Shown: piece by piece, positions 24,272 to 31,505 of the stretch
Layout: every line of letters starts with the position of its first letter
Position numbering within the stretch: position 1 is the first letter of the stretch
NCBI GenBank assembly: GCA_027621555.1
Contig: JAQCBJ010000001.1
Coordinates: 62,001 to 126,000, forward strand
Direction of reading: 5' to 3'
Source: Bacteroidota bacterium
Lineage (GTDB): Bacteria > Bacteroidota > Bacteroidia > Flavobacteriales_D > Sanyastnellaceae
Length of the DNA: 64,000 nt
Position numbers and translations under genes: made by a program
The notes under the pieces: generated by a model
Database searches by the model: none
What the model was told of the DNA's origin: nothing
What the model saw: only the letters and a program-made list of their open reading frames with translations

Positions 24272-26410
24272 TCAGTCGACGATGTGGAAAATGCCCTCGA
24301 ACACAAAGGGGCCTTCTCCGTCATATTCCACGCCGGAACCGTTGATGTCCGTGACGACAAGTGGCCCTTGATCAACGGGGATCTTCAACACGTAGTAGTA
24401 CACACCGGAGGCTGCGTTGTCTTCTGCACAATCCCAATAGGGCTGAACTGCAAAGTCATTGCTGGAGAACACCACGTTGCCCCAACGATTCAGAATCGTC
24501 AACTCCACATCCGGGTAGGATTGAATTCCTGGAATGGAGAACCGGTCGTTGTCCCCTGAAGAGGCATACGGTGTGACCACGTTGGGGATGATGATCTCGC
24601 ACGTGCCGATGTTGATTTGGGTCGTGGATTCGCAAATCAACCCCTCGTACGATTCAAACTCTTGTCCGACGGTGACGTAAAACGTCTCGGGCTCGTCCAT
24701 TCCTGAGACGTACACCACAGCATCCGTGGTCGAACTCAACGAACTGCTCTCGTTCCACGTGTAGGACACCGCTCCTTCGTCCTCGTTGTTCACCGTTACG
24801 GTCAACTCGACAGCGCTCCCACCACAATAGATGTCTTGAGAAGCAGCGATCGAGGGACTGAATTGCACAAACTCAATGTCAAAGGATTCGGAATACTCGC
24901 ATCCGAAGTTGTTCATGGCGTACGCCGTGTACGTCTGCGTCCCAGGTGCACCGTTGTTGATGGTCACGCTCGCACAATCCCAGTCGCCCGCCATGACGTT
25001 GTCGGTGGTGGACGTTGACTCCCAATAGGTGCTGTCGCAAAGCAAGCCAAATTGAGGGGTAAACGACTGCGACACCGGGTACAACGAATCCGCAAAATCA
25101 ATTCCCCACTCGAAGACAAATCCGTTGTCGGCGGCCCACAAATCGCAAATCTCCAATTGCCAAATGCCGTTCAATGGACATCCATCGAGCAAGCTCCAAG
25201 ACGTCTCAGACGAGTATGTTCCTGAGGGAAGGGATCCGTCGGGGCCTCCAGGCTCAGTAGCCCAGGTTCCGAGTGCAGCATCTTCCGACCAGTAGTAGTC
25301 GTACCCTTCACCAGGTTGAGGAGGTGTGTCCCCAAAAATGGGCACTCCCAAAGACGTGCCCGGCCCAGGATATGAACTCACCAAAAGCTCTTGCCCATTG
25401 GGGCAAATGAACGTCACGTCCAAATCCCCAAGGAAGGTATGCTCCATGTTGACGAAAAAATTCTCGATGCCATCTCCAGCATCCAAGAGCACCGCACCGG
25501 GCAAGAACGAATTGATGCTGATATCACTGGTGAAACATTCACCCACGTTGTCTGGAAGGGACACGGCCTCTCCAAAGTCATTTCCTGGTTCAAGGGTATA
25601 AGAGACGCCTTCCACAGCAATGTCCAAGAACACTTCCTCCCCGGTGCATGCCGTCTCTACGACTGTCGTGTTCCAAAACGGTTCCGTGCTGATGTACACG
25701 AAGTAATTGGTCGGTTGGATGCTTTCACACCCGTTGTTGTCGACGAGCGAAAGCTGAACAAGTTCGATGCCGGGCTCGTCGAATGTCCACTCGGCATTCG
25801 AGAATTCGTCTTCAAAATCAATCGTGCCGTCCGCATTGAAGTCCCACATGTATGTTGCGATGGTGCCGTCCGGAGCCGTGGATCCCACGCCGCTGAAAGA
25901 CACCAGCTCTCCCGGGCAGACGTACAACGGGCTCGGGTTGTTTTGATTCACCACCGGGATGGGGGCATTGCATGGAGAACCACATCCGATGATGGCGCCA
26001 AAAATCCCCCCTGAATCGGGGTTCGCACTCGAAACGAAATGGATGGTCAGACAACCAGAAGGATTGTCCGCTGAAGCGATGATGGTTTGTCCCTCAAAGG
26101 AGCCCACACCACTGTAGGCCAAAACCGGCGCAAAGATGTTCTGGCCGTCATAAATGGTCATGAACGATGCGGGGTCTAGGTCAAAATTGAACCACTCCAA
26201 AAAGACGCTTGACCCATCGTCGGAACACAAAACGAGGGTGAAATCCTCGGCAGGACCATAGCCGGCTCCGCCTTGACCGCTTGTGTCGTACAAGACCCCT
26301 GAACATGCTTCCACATTTCCATCGCTGATCAGAATTTGAGCTGAAGCAGTGAAAGCCAAGAGCCATGCCACACAAAAGCTCACAAGTTGGAGAGTCGAAA
26401 TAGGCTTCAT
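24272..26410 (-). CDS. Secreted multi-domain protein with T9SS type B sorting domain
   Basis: A 712-residue exported protein. After the signal peptide (ending FTASAQ) comes a CUB-like domain at about 25-130, a PKD-like domain at about 150-225 (SFSGVGSTAPDGTIATYMWD), a proprotein-convertase P-domain at about 265-425 (DISINSFLPGAVLLD ... CPLNGIWQLEICDLWAADNG), then further Ig/PKD-like repeats. The last 90 residues are a gliding-motility-type C-terminal domain: IIIPNVVTPYASSGDNDRF, LTILNRWGNVVF, ASGVYYYVLKI. Hence export by type IX secretion and display on, or release from, the cell surface. No catalytic domain is visible, so it is probably adhesive. The start overlaps the stop of the small protein upstream (ATGA). 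Confidence 0.88.
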   Translation of the reverse strand: MKPISTLQLVSFCVAWLLAFTASAQILISDGNVEACSGVLYDTSGQGGAGYGPAEDFTLVLCSDDGSSVFLEWFNFDLDPASFMTIYDGQNIFAPVLAYSGVGSFEGQTIIASADNPSGCLTIHFVSSANPDSGGIFGAIIGCGSPCNAPIPVVNQNNPSPLYVCPGELVSFSGVGSTAPDGTIATYMWDFNADGTIDFEDEFSNAEWTFDEPGIELVQLSLVDNNGCESIQPTNYFVYISTEPFWNTTVVETACTGEEVFLDIAVEGVSYTLEPGNDFGEAVSLPDNVGECFTSDISINSFLPGAVLLDAGDGIENFFVNMEHTFLGDLDVTFICPNGQELLVSSYPGPGTSLGVPIFGDTPPQPGEGYDYYWSEDAALGTWATEPGGPDGSLPSGTYSSETSWSLLDGCPLNGIWQLEICDLWAADNGFVFEWGIDFADSLYPVSQSFTPQFGLLCDSTYWESTSTTDNVMAGDWDCASVTINNGAPGTQTYTAYAMNNFGCEYSESFDIEFVQFSPSIAASQDIYCGGSAVELTVTVNNEDEGAVSYTWNESSSLSSTTDAVVYVSGMDEPETFYVTVGQEFESYEGLICESTTQINIGTCEIIIPNVVTPYASSGDNDRFSIPGIQSYPDVELTILNRWGNVVFSSNDFAVQPYWDCAEDNAASGVYYYVLKIPVDQGPLVVTDINGSGVEYDGEGPFVFEGIFHIVD

Positions 26411-26817
26411 TGCTTGAAGAATTTGCTGCGTTGAAACAACACATCGAAACGTTCTTTTGAGGGAAGGACAACAAACGAGCCCTCGGCGGTCTGAAACCAG
26501 GTGAATTCGCCAGCGACCGGGCGAAAGTTTGACGCTAAAACCCGCGTTTCGATGGAATCGTCCGGGCTGCCCGGAAGAGGTTGGTAGGAAGGCACGGCTT
26601 TGCCCGGTTCTCCAATGACTCGAAGCGCCGATCCGACAAGAAATGCCTCGGCTTTCCATGTCTCCGAATCAAGCACATCGCCCTCGCTGACGTCGTAAAA
26701 AGCGGCCACCGATTTGACAGCGTGTTCCAGCGCATTCGACTGCGCCAGCGAGACAGGCCCCACTCCAAGGGTTAAAAGAACCAGAAGGACAGGGTATCGT
26801 GTGATTTTGGGCATCAT
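26407..26817 (-). CDS. Small exported protein, unknown function
   Basis: A 136-residue protein with a signal peptide (ITRYPVLLVLLTLGVGPVSLAQ) and a mature part of about 110 residues with no motif I recognise. Two neighbouring ATGs (26817 and 26814) can serve as start. The stop overlaps the ATG of the T9SS type B protein, so it may be a partner of that surface protein. A perfect -7 box lies 39 bases upstream of the start. Confidence 0.7.
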   Translation of the reverse strand: MMPKITRYPVLLVLLTLGVGPVSLAQSNALEHAVKSVAAFYDVSEGDVLDSETWKAEAFLVGSALRVIGEPGKAVPSYQPLPGSPDDSIETRVLASNFRPVAGEFTWFQTAEGSFVVLPSKERFDVLFQRSKFFKQ

Positions 26818-26856
26818 AAGAGGTTTCAACTTCCTTGCAGGAAAGCACATGAACTC

Positions 26857-26864
26857 CAAAAGTA
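26857..26864 (-). promoter_or_regulatory. -7 promoter box TACTTTTG for the small exported protein-T9SS-helicase operon
   Basis: Perfect TAnnTTTG. A TTG occurs 19 bases upstream at the -33 position. The resulting leader is about 35 bases. Confidence 0.72.
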
Positions 26865-26941
26865 ACGCACATCTTCGGACCAACGTTGCCTGAGTCTTGG
26901 CACAAAAAAGCGAGGGAAGTTTGTCTGAGAAAAAATCTGTC

Positions 26942-26949
26942 TATCTTTG
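26942..26949 (+). promoter_or_regulatory. -7 promoter box TATCTTTG for the tRNA-Lys/tRNA-Leu transcript
   Basis: Perfect TAnnTTTG 22 bases before the tRNA-Lys 5' end; it drives both tRNA genes up to the terminator at 27156-27188. Confidence 0.75.
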
Positions 26950-26971
26950 CCCCCCCTTAACGAAGGAGAAC

Positions 26972-27045
26972 GACCTGGTAGCTCAGCTGGTTAGAGCATC
27001 TCACTTTTAATGAGAGGGTCCTGGGTTCGAGTCCCAGCCGGGTCA
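26972..27045 (+). tRNA. tRNA-Lys (anticodon TTT)
   Basis: A 74-base cloverleaf. The acceptor GACCTGG pairs with CCGGGTC, with A as discriminator. D arm GCTC/GAGC; anticodon stem TCTCA/TGAGA with loop CTTTTAA, hence anticodon TTT. T arm CTGGG-TTCGAGT-CCCAG. CCA is not encoded. Confidence 0.96.
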
Positions 27046-27068
27046 CAAAGGCCACTTGGCCTTGCACC

Positions 27069-27153
27069 GCCCAGGTGCTGAAATTGGTAGACAGGCATGG
27101 TTGAGGGCCATGTGTCCGTTTAGGGCGTGTGGGTTCGAGTCCCACCCTGGGCA
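27069..27153 (+). tRNA. tRNA-Leu (anticodon GAG)
   Basis: An 85-base class II tRNA. The acceptor GCCCAGG pairs with CCTGGGC, discriminator A. Anticodon stem CATGG/CCATG with loop TTGAGGG gives anticodon GAG. A long variable arm (GTCCGTTTAGGGC) and T arm GTGGG-TTCGAGT-CCCAC follow. CCA is not encoded. It lies 23 bases after tRNA-Lys. Confidence 0.95.
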
Positions 27154-27155
27154 CG

Positions 27156-27188
27156 AAAAGCGAGATGCGGCAAGCACTCGCTTTTTTT
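27156..27188 (+). terminator. Rho-independent terminator after the tRNA pair
   Basis: AAAAGCGAG at 27156-27164 pairs with CTCGCTTTT at 27177-27185, ending in a run of seven T. Confidence 0.85.
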
Positions 27189-27262
27189 GTGCCCCTTTTT
27201 TCCGGAGAAGACGTTGCATAGGCGGGCCAAAAAGCAAGATATTGGACCTCCAATCTCACCTC

Positions 27263-27916
27263 ATGGACACTCCTTCTTCTTCTTGGCAAACGGACGCGCG
27301 GTCACGGTTTCACGGCATCTTCGAAGATGCGCTGCTCGACGAAATCATCGAACACGGGCACCACATGCGCGTTCCGGAAGGAACCATGTTGATGGACGTT
27401 GGGCAACAAATGGACGCCGTGCCTCTCTTGCTCGATGGAGCCATCAAGATCATGCGCCTCGACCCCGAAGGAGACGAAATGCTCCTGTATTTTTTGGAGT
27501 CAGGGGACAGTTGCGCGCTCTCCATGGGAACGTACATGGGCGCATCCAAAAGCAGCATCCGCGCCGTCACCGAGCGCGACACGTCGCTGGTGATGGTCCC
27601 GGTCAGCGTGGGGAAGCGCTGGATAAGCACCTACTCATCGTGGTCTTCGTTTGTCATGGAGAGTTACCAAACCCGCTTGGAAGAAATGCTCGACGCCATC
27701 GACGCCTTGGCGTTCATGGACCTTCCGACACGACTGCGGCGTTACCTGTCGGACAAGGTGAAAATCCAAGGTGACATGACCTTGCACACCACGCACCAAG
27801 AAATCGCCAACGACTTGCACACCTCCCGCGTTGTGGTTTCCCGACTGCTGAAAAGCTTGGAGCGCGAAGGCACCCTCTCCCTCCATCGCAATGCCGTGGA
27901 GATGAAGGAATACTGA
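27263..27916 (+). CDS. Crp/Fnr-family transcriptional regulator
   Basis: A 217-residue regulator with an N-terminal cyclic-nucleotide-binding-fold sensor (about 20-130) and a C-terminal winged helix-turn-helix (THQEIANDLHTSRVVVSRLL at about 174-193). The central segment DSCALSMGTY followed by SSWSSFVMESYQTRLEEML marks the Bacteroidota subgroup that sits beside persulfide dioxygenase-rhodanese genes. As I recall the subgroup, most members have a second Cys a few residues after CALS; here that place holds G-T-Y-M, leaving one Cys. The next genes are a SulP transporter and such a dioxygenase, the latter preceded by a TGAC-N4-GTCA palindrome, so this protein is the likely activator. No clear -7 box is seen upstream. 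Confidence 0.88.
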   Translation: MDTPSSSWQTDARSRFHGIFEDALLDEIIEHGHHMRVPEGTMLMDVGQQMDAVPLLLDGAIKIMRLDPEGDEMLLYFLESGDSCALSMGTYMGASKSSIRAVTERDTSLVMVPVSVGKRWISTYSSWSSFVMESYQTRLEEMLDAIDALAFMDLPTRLRRYLSDKVKIQGDMTLHTTHQEIANDLHTSRVVVSRLLKSLEREGTLSLHRNAVEMKEY

Positions 27917-27959
27917 GGCGAGCGCAACCCGCGTCACACGCCACCGATGAGGTAGCCGC

Positions 27960-27967
27960 TACCTTCG
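27960..27967 (+). promoter_or_regulatory. -7 promoter box TACCTTCG for the SulP gene
   Basis: Lies in the gap after the Crp/Fnr gene, 23 bases before GTG 27991 and 17 before TTG 27985, so SulP can be transcribed on its own. Confidence 0.6.
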
Positions 27968-27990
27968 CGTCACACCAACGAATTTTGAGC

Positions 27991-29700
27991 GTGCGCATCC
28001 ACGAGCTTCTCCCTTCAACCTCCTGGCTCCCCTCCTATTCCAAATCGGATTGGCGAGGCGACTGGCCCGCTGGTCTGACCGTCGGAATCATGTTGATCCC
28101 CCAAGGCATGGCGTATGCCATGATCGCGGGACTTCCTGTAGTGTACGGCCTGTACGCCGCTTTGCTTCCCCAGATCGTGTATGGGTTTCTTGGCACCTCA
28201 CGTCATCTCGCCGTCGGGCCAGTGGCCATGGACAGCCTTCTTGTCGCTGCAGGATTGACGGGCATGGCCGTGGCCGGATCGGAGAATTACATCGCGCTCG
28301 CTCTGTTGCTGGCCTTCATGATGGGCGCGTTGCAGCTCGGCATGGGTGTGCTGCGGCTCGGATTTTTGGTCCATTTCCTTTCGCGCCCGGTGATCAGCGG
28401 ATTCACGAGCGCCGCCGCCTTGATCATTGGCCTGAACCAACTTCCACACATGCTTGGCGTGTCGAGCGGCCGGAGCAACCAGTTGCACACCTTGCTTGCA
28501 GGAATCGCGGAAGTCATGCCCGACACAAACCTCCCCACTCTCACCGTTGGTTTGGGCTCCACCCTTGCCCTTGTGGGGTTGAAAAGGTGGGCTCCGAGAG
28601 TGCCTGCCGCCCTGGTGGTGGTCGTGACAAGCATCCTGACGTCGTGGCTGATTGGATTTGAGACCATGGGCATCAAAGTGGTCGGAGTGATCCCTGAGGG
28701 CCTGCCCTCCTTCGCTCTTCCGTCGTGGAGCATGGCCGATGCCCAACAATTGCTCCCCACCGCCTTGACCCTTTCGCTCGTGGCGTTCATGGAAGCCATC
28801 AGTGTTGCCAAAGCCATTGAAGAGCGCCATGGGTATCGCGTGGATGCCAACCAAGAGTTGCGCGCACTTGGCTTGGCCAACATCGTCGGCTCGTTGTTCC
28901 AGAGCTACCCCACCACAGGTGGATTTTCCCGTACGGCCGTCACGGAACAAGCGGGAGGCAAAACCCCGGTCACCGCGTGGATTGCCGCAGCAGTCATCGC
29001 CTTGACGTTGTTTGCCTTGACCCCCCTCTTTTATCACCTGCCCAACGCCGTGCTGGCCGCCATTGTGATGGTGGCCGTCGCCGGACTTGTGGATGTGCGC
29101 TACCCCGTGACACTCTGGAAACAAGATCGGATCGAGGCCGCCATCCTGGCTGTGACCGTGGTTGTGACGTTGACGGTGAGCCTCCCGATCGGCATTGGTG
29201 TGGGGGTGCTGCTGGCCTTGGCGCTCGCCGTTCAAAAGATGATGATGCCCCACGTTGCGGTGCTCGGAAACGTCGAGGGGGTGCACCGTAATGTCGATCG
29301 CTTTCCAGAAGCCCAAACGGCACCTGACGTGCTCGTGGTGCGCTACGACGGCGCCTTGAATTTCGCCAACCAAGCGCATTTTCGAGGCACGTTGAACAGC
29401 CTCGTCAACGAGAAGGGCAATGGCCTTCGTCTGATCGTGCTGCAGGCCGACACGATGTCCTACATGGACGCCTCCGCGCGGGCGACCATGCATGCCTTGG
29501 TTAAGGAGTGGCGGGAAAAAGGATTGAAATTGTGCCTGGCCGGGGCCATTGGCCCGGTGCGTGACGCGCTTGCGGCGGACGGACTTTTGGAAAGTGGAGA
29601 CGTGTGCTTCCAGCTCAACGTCAACGACGCTTTGACGGAGTACCGAGCGCCAGGATCGGTGCCCCAGTCGCATCAAGACATGGCGCAACAGCACGGATGA
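27991..29700 (+). CDS. SulP-family inorganic anion transporter
   Basis: A 569-residue SLC26/SulP protein. It has the family opening DWPAGLTVGIMLIPQGMAYAMIAGLPVVYGLYAAL, a 14-helix membrane core (about 25-420) with FQSYPTTGGFSRTAV in the substrate region, and a C-terminal STAS domain (about 440-550; LVVRYDGALNFANQAHF, MSYMDASARATMHAL). Family substrates are sulfate, bicarbonate and other anions; the neighbouring sulfur genes make sulfate, sulfite or thiosulfate attractive, but that is inference. The start is uncertain: GTG 27991 is taken, TTG 27985 is the alternative. Confidence 0.9.
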   Translation: MRIHELLPSTSWLPSYSKSDWRGDWPAGLTVGIMLIPQGMAYAMIAGLPVVYGLYAALLPQIVYGFLGTSRHLAVGPVAMDSLLVAAGLTGMAVAGSENYIALALLLAFMMGALQLGMGVLRLGFLVHFLSRPVISGFTSAAALIIGLNQLPHMLGVSSGRSNQLHTLLAGIAEVMPDTNLPTLTVGLGSTLALVGLKRWAPRVPAALVVVVTSILTSWLIGFETMGIKVVGVIPEGLPSFALPSWSMADAQQLLPTALTLSLVAFMEAISVAKAIEERHGYRVDANQELRALGLANIVGSLFQSYPTTGGFSRTAVTEQAGGKTPVTAWIAAAVIALTLFALTPLFYHLPNAVLAAIVMVAVAGLVDVRYPVTLWKQDRIEAAILAVTVVVTLTVSLPIGIGVGVLLALALAVQKMMMPHVAVLGNVEGVHRNVDRFPEAQTAPDVLVVRYDGALNFANQAHFRGTLNSLVNEKGNGLRLIVLQADTMSYMDASARATMHALVKEWREKGLKLCLAGAIGPVRDALAADGLLESGDVCFQLNVNDALTEYRAPGSVPQSHQDMAQQHG

Positions 29701-29741
29701 CCCCCGTCATGACATTGCGCAACCCGAAGCGCGCTCTTGTG

Positions 29742-29753
29742 TGACTCAGGTCA
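29742..29753. promoter_or_regulatory. Crp/Fnr-type operator TGAC-TCAG-GTCA
   Basis: Perfect 4+4 inverted repeat with a 4-base spacer, flanked by TTG and CAA. Its centre (29747.5) is about 42 bases before the predicted transcription start (near 29790) of the dioxygenase-rhodanese gene, the usual place for class II activation by Crp/Fnr proteins. A matching regulator is encoded at 27263. Confidence 0.6.
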
Positions 29754-29777
29754 ACAAGGCGGGAGGAATTCGCGCTC

Positions 29778-29785
29778 TACTTTTG
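29778..29785 (+). promoter_or_regulatory. -7 promoter box TACTTTTG for the persulfide dioxygenase-rhodanese gene
   Basis: Perfect TAnnTTTG, 11 bases before ATG 29797. No TTG is visible at -33, consistent with dependence on an activator bound at 29742-29753. Confidence 0.72.
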
Positions 29786-29796
29786 GACTACAAACA

Positions 29797-31215
29797 ATGA
29801 ACGACATGGAAGTCAAGCAGATTTACACCGGTTGCCTCGCCCAAGGGGCCTACTACATTGAAAGCAATGGCGAAGTGGCCATCGTCGATCCGCTGCGCGA
29901 GGTGCAGCCGTACATCGATTTGGCCAACGAACGTGGGGCGACCATCAAGTACGTCTTGGAAACGCACTTTCATGCGGACTTCGTGTCGGGCCACGTGACT
30001 TTGGCGGAAAAGACGGGGGCACCGATTGTGTTTGGCCCCAACGCGGCGCCTGGCTTTGAATTCCACAGCGCCAAAGACGGCGAGCGTCTGAAACTCGGCA
30101 ACGTGGAGATCGAGGTGTTGCACACGCCCGGCCACACGATGGAAAGCACAACGTTTCTGTTGCGCGACGAAGAAGGCAACCCGCATGCCATCTTCTCCGG
30201 AGACACCCTGTTTTTGGGGGATGTGGGGCGACCTGATTTGGCCCAAAAGAGCGACCTCACCATCGAGGACCTCGCCAGCCACCTCTACGACAGCCTTCGC
30301 AACAAACTCATGACCTTGCCCGACGACACCGTCGTCTACCCAGGTCACGGTGCTGGCTCAGCGTGCGGCAAGAACATGAGCAAGGAAACGGTGGGAAGCA
30401 TTGGCGACCAAAAGGCCACCAACTACGCCCTCCGCGCCGACATGACCCGCGAGGAGTTCATCAAAGAGGTCACCGACGGGTTGTTGCCCCCTCCTGGCTA
30501 CTTCCCGATGAACGTGGCCATGAACAAGCAGGGCTACGACAGCATCGACGACGTCATCACACGCGGCACGCAGGAATTGTCTCCCGAGGCATTTGACGCC
30601 GCTGCCAACGAGACTGAAGCTGTGGTGCTCGACATCCGATCTACGGACGAGTTCATCGCGCGCCACATCCCTCGTTCCACGTTCATTGGTCTGGCCGGGG
30701 GATTTGCCCCTTGGGTGGGCGCCATGATTGTGGACGTGAAGCACCCCATTTTGCTGGTCGCGAACGAAGACCAAATCGAAGAGGCCATCACGCGATTGTC
30801 TCGCGTCGGCTTCGACAACGTTCTCGGCTACTTGAAGGGAGGTCTAGAAGCTTGGGTGGCGGCTGGAAAGGAAACCGACTGCATCCAAACGGTGGACGCC
30901 GAAGCGTTTGCAAGCGTGCTCAACACCACCCCTGAAGCGAAAGTGGTGGACGTCCGGAAGGACGGAGAGTACCTCTCTGAGCACGTGGAAGGTGCCATTC
31001 ATGCGTCCCTCGAATTCTTGGGAAGCAACATGGACCGCATCCCCAAAGACGAGCCCTTTTACTTGCACTGCGCAGGCGGCTACCGCAGCTTGATCGCGCA
31101 CTCCATGTTGAAGGCGCGCGGATACCACAACGCCATCGATGTGTTGGGCGGCTTCAAAGCCATTGCAGAGACGGACGCCCCCAAGTCCGACTACGTCTGC
31201 CCCAGCACACTCTGA
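29797..31215 (+). CDS. MBL-fold persulfide dioxygenase-like protein with two C-terminal rhodanese domains
   Basis: A 472-residue protein. Residues 1-240 are an ETHE1-type metallo-beta-lactamase fold with the iron site THFHADFVSGH (His57, His59, Asp61), HTPGHT, SGDTLFLGDVGRPDL and YPGHGAGSACG. Two rhodanese domains follow at about 265-365 and 370-470. The first lacks a catalytic Cys (LLVANEDQ); the second has it in HCAGGYRS (Cys425). Relatives oxidise persulfides to sulfite and move sulfane sulfur. Together with the Crp/Fnr regulator and SulP transporter this suggests a sulfide/persulfide detoxification unit. ATG 29797 follows the -7 box; an open frame reaches upstream to 29737 but crosses the promoter. 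A second ATG is at 29806. Confidence 0.92.
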   Translation: MNDMEVKQIYTGCLAQGAYYIESNGEVAIVDPLREVQPYIDLANERGATIKYVLETHFHADFVSGHVTLAEKTGAPIVFGPNAAPGFEFHSAKDGERLKLGNVEIEVLHTPGHTMESTTFLLRDEEGNPHAIFSGDTLFLGDVGRPDLAQKSDLTIEDLASHLYDSLRNKLMTLPDDTVVYPGHGAGSACGKNMSKETVGSIGDQKATNYALRADMTREEFIKEVTDGLLPPPGYFPMNVAMNKQGYDSIDDVITRGTQELSPEAFDAAANETEAVVLDIRSTDEFIARHIPRSTFIGLAGGFAPWVGAMIVDVKHPILLVANEDQIEEAITRLSRVGFDNVLGYLKGGLEAWVAAGKETDCIQTVDAEAFASVLNTTPEAKVVDVRKDGEYLSEHVEGAIHASLEFLGSNMDRIPKDEPFYLHCAGGYRSLIAHSMLKARGYHNAIDVLGGFKAIAETDAPKSDYVCPSTL

Positions 31216-31299
31216 ACGCCGTTTTGAGGGCCAGATGTCCTGTGAACTCAGGCACCTGGAGTTGGGCGGCGAGGTGATGAAATTTGTCACGAGTTTCTC

Positions 31300-31307
31300 T
31301 ACCTTTG
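31300..31307 (+). promoter_or_regulatory. -7 promoter box TACCTTTG for tRNA-Leu(CAG)
   Basis: Perfect TAnnTTTG, ten bases before the tRNA 5' end, with TTTG at 31283-31286 as a possible -33 element. Confidence 0.78.
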
Positions 31308-31317
31308 CCGCCCACTT

Positions 31318-31399
31318 ACCCGGGTGGCGAAATTGGTAGACGCGCAGTCTTCAGGCGGCTGTGCCTTCGGGCGTGCTGGTTCGAGTCCAGTTCCGGGTA
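31318..31399 (+). tRNA. tRNA-Leu (anticodon CAG)
   Basis: An 82-base class II tRNA. Acceptor ACCCGGG pairs with TCCGGGT (one G-T pair), discriminator A. Anticodon stem CAGTC/GGCTG with loop TTCAGGC gives anticodon CAG. Long variable arm (TGCCTTCGGGCG) and T arm CTGG-TTCGAGT-CCAG. CCA is not encoded. Confidence 0.94.
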
Positions 31400-31402
31400 C
31401 TG

Positions 31403-31437
31403 AAAAAACCTTGCTCCTTAAGAGTGAGGTTTTTTTG
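31403..31437 (+). terminator. Rho-independent terminator after tRNA-Leu(CAG)
   Basis: AACCTTGCTC pairs with GAGTGAGGTT (two G-U pairs) around loop CTTAA, with an A run before and seven T after. Confidence 0.85.
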
Positions 31438-31493
31438 TGACCCTGTTCGAGGTCTTTTTGGGGGCGTCGAAGCGCGCACCTCTCTTCCCAACG

Positions 31494-31501
31494 TACCTTC
31501 G
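31494..31501 (+). promoter_or_regulatory. -7 promoter box TACCTTCG for the DAHP synthase/chorismate mutase gene
   Basis: Ends four bases before ATG 31506, predicting a leaderless mRNA and excluding upstream start codons in the same open frame. Confidence 0.72.
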
Positions 31502-31505
31502 GTTC

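Noticed and set aside
26957-27289. Minus-strand open frame across the tRNA pair
   Set aside because: Antisense to two clear tRNA genes.
28198-29694. 498-codon minus-strand open frame over the SulP gene
   Set aside because: His- and Gln-rich shadow of the transporter; no hydrophobic pattern or motif.
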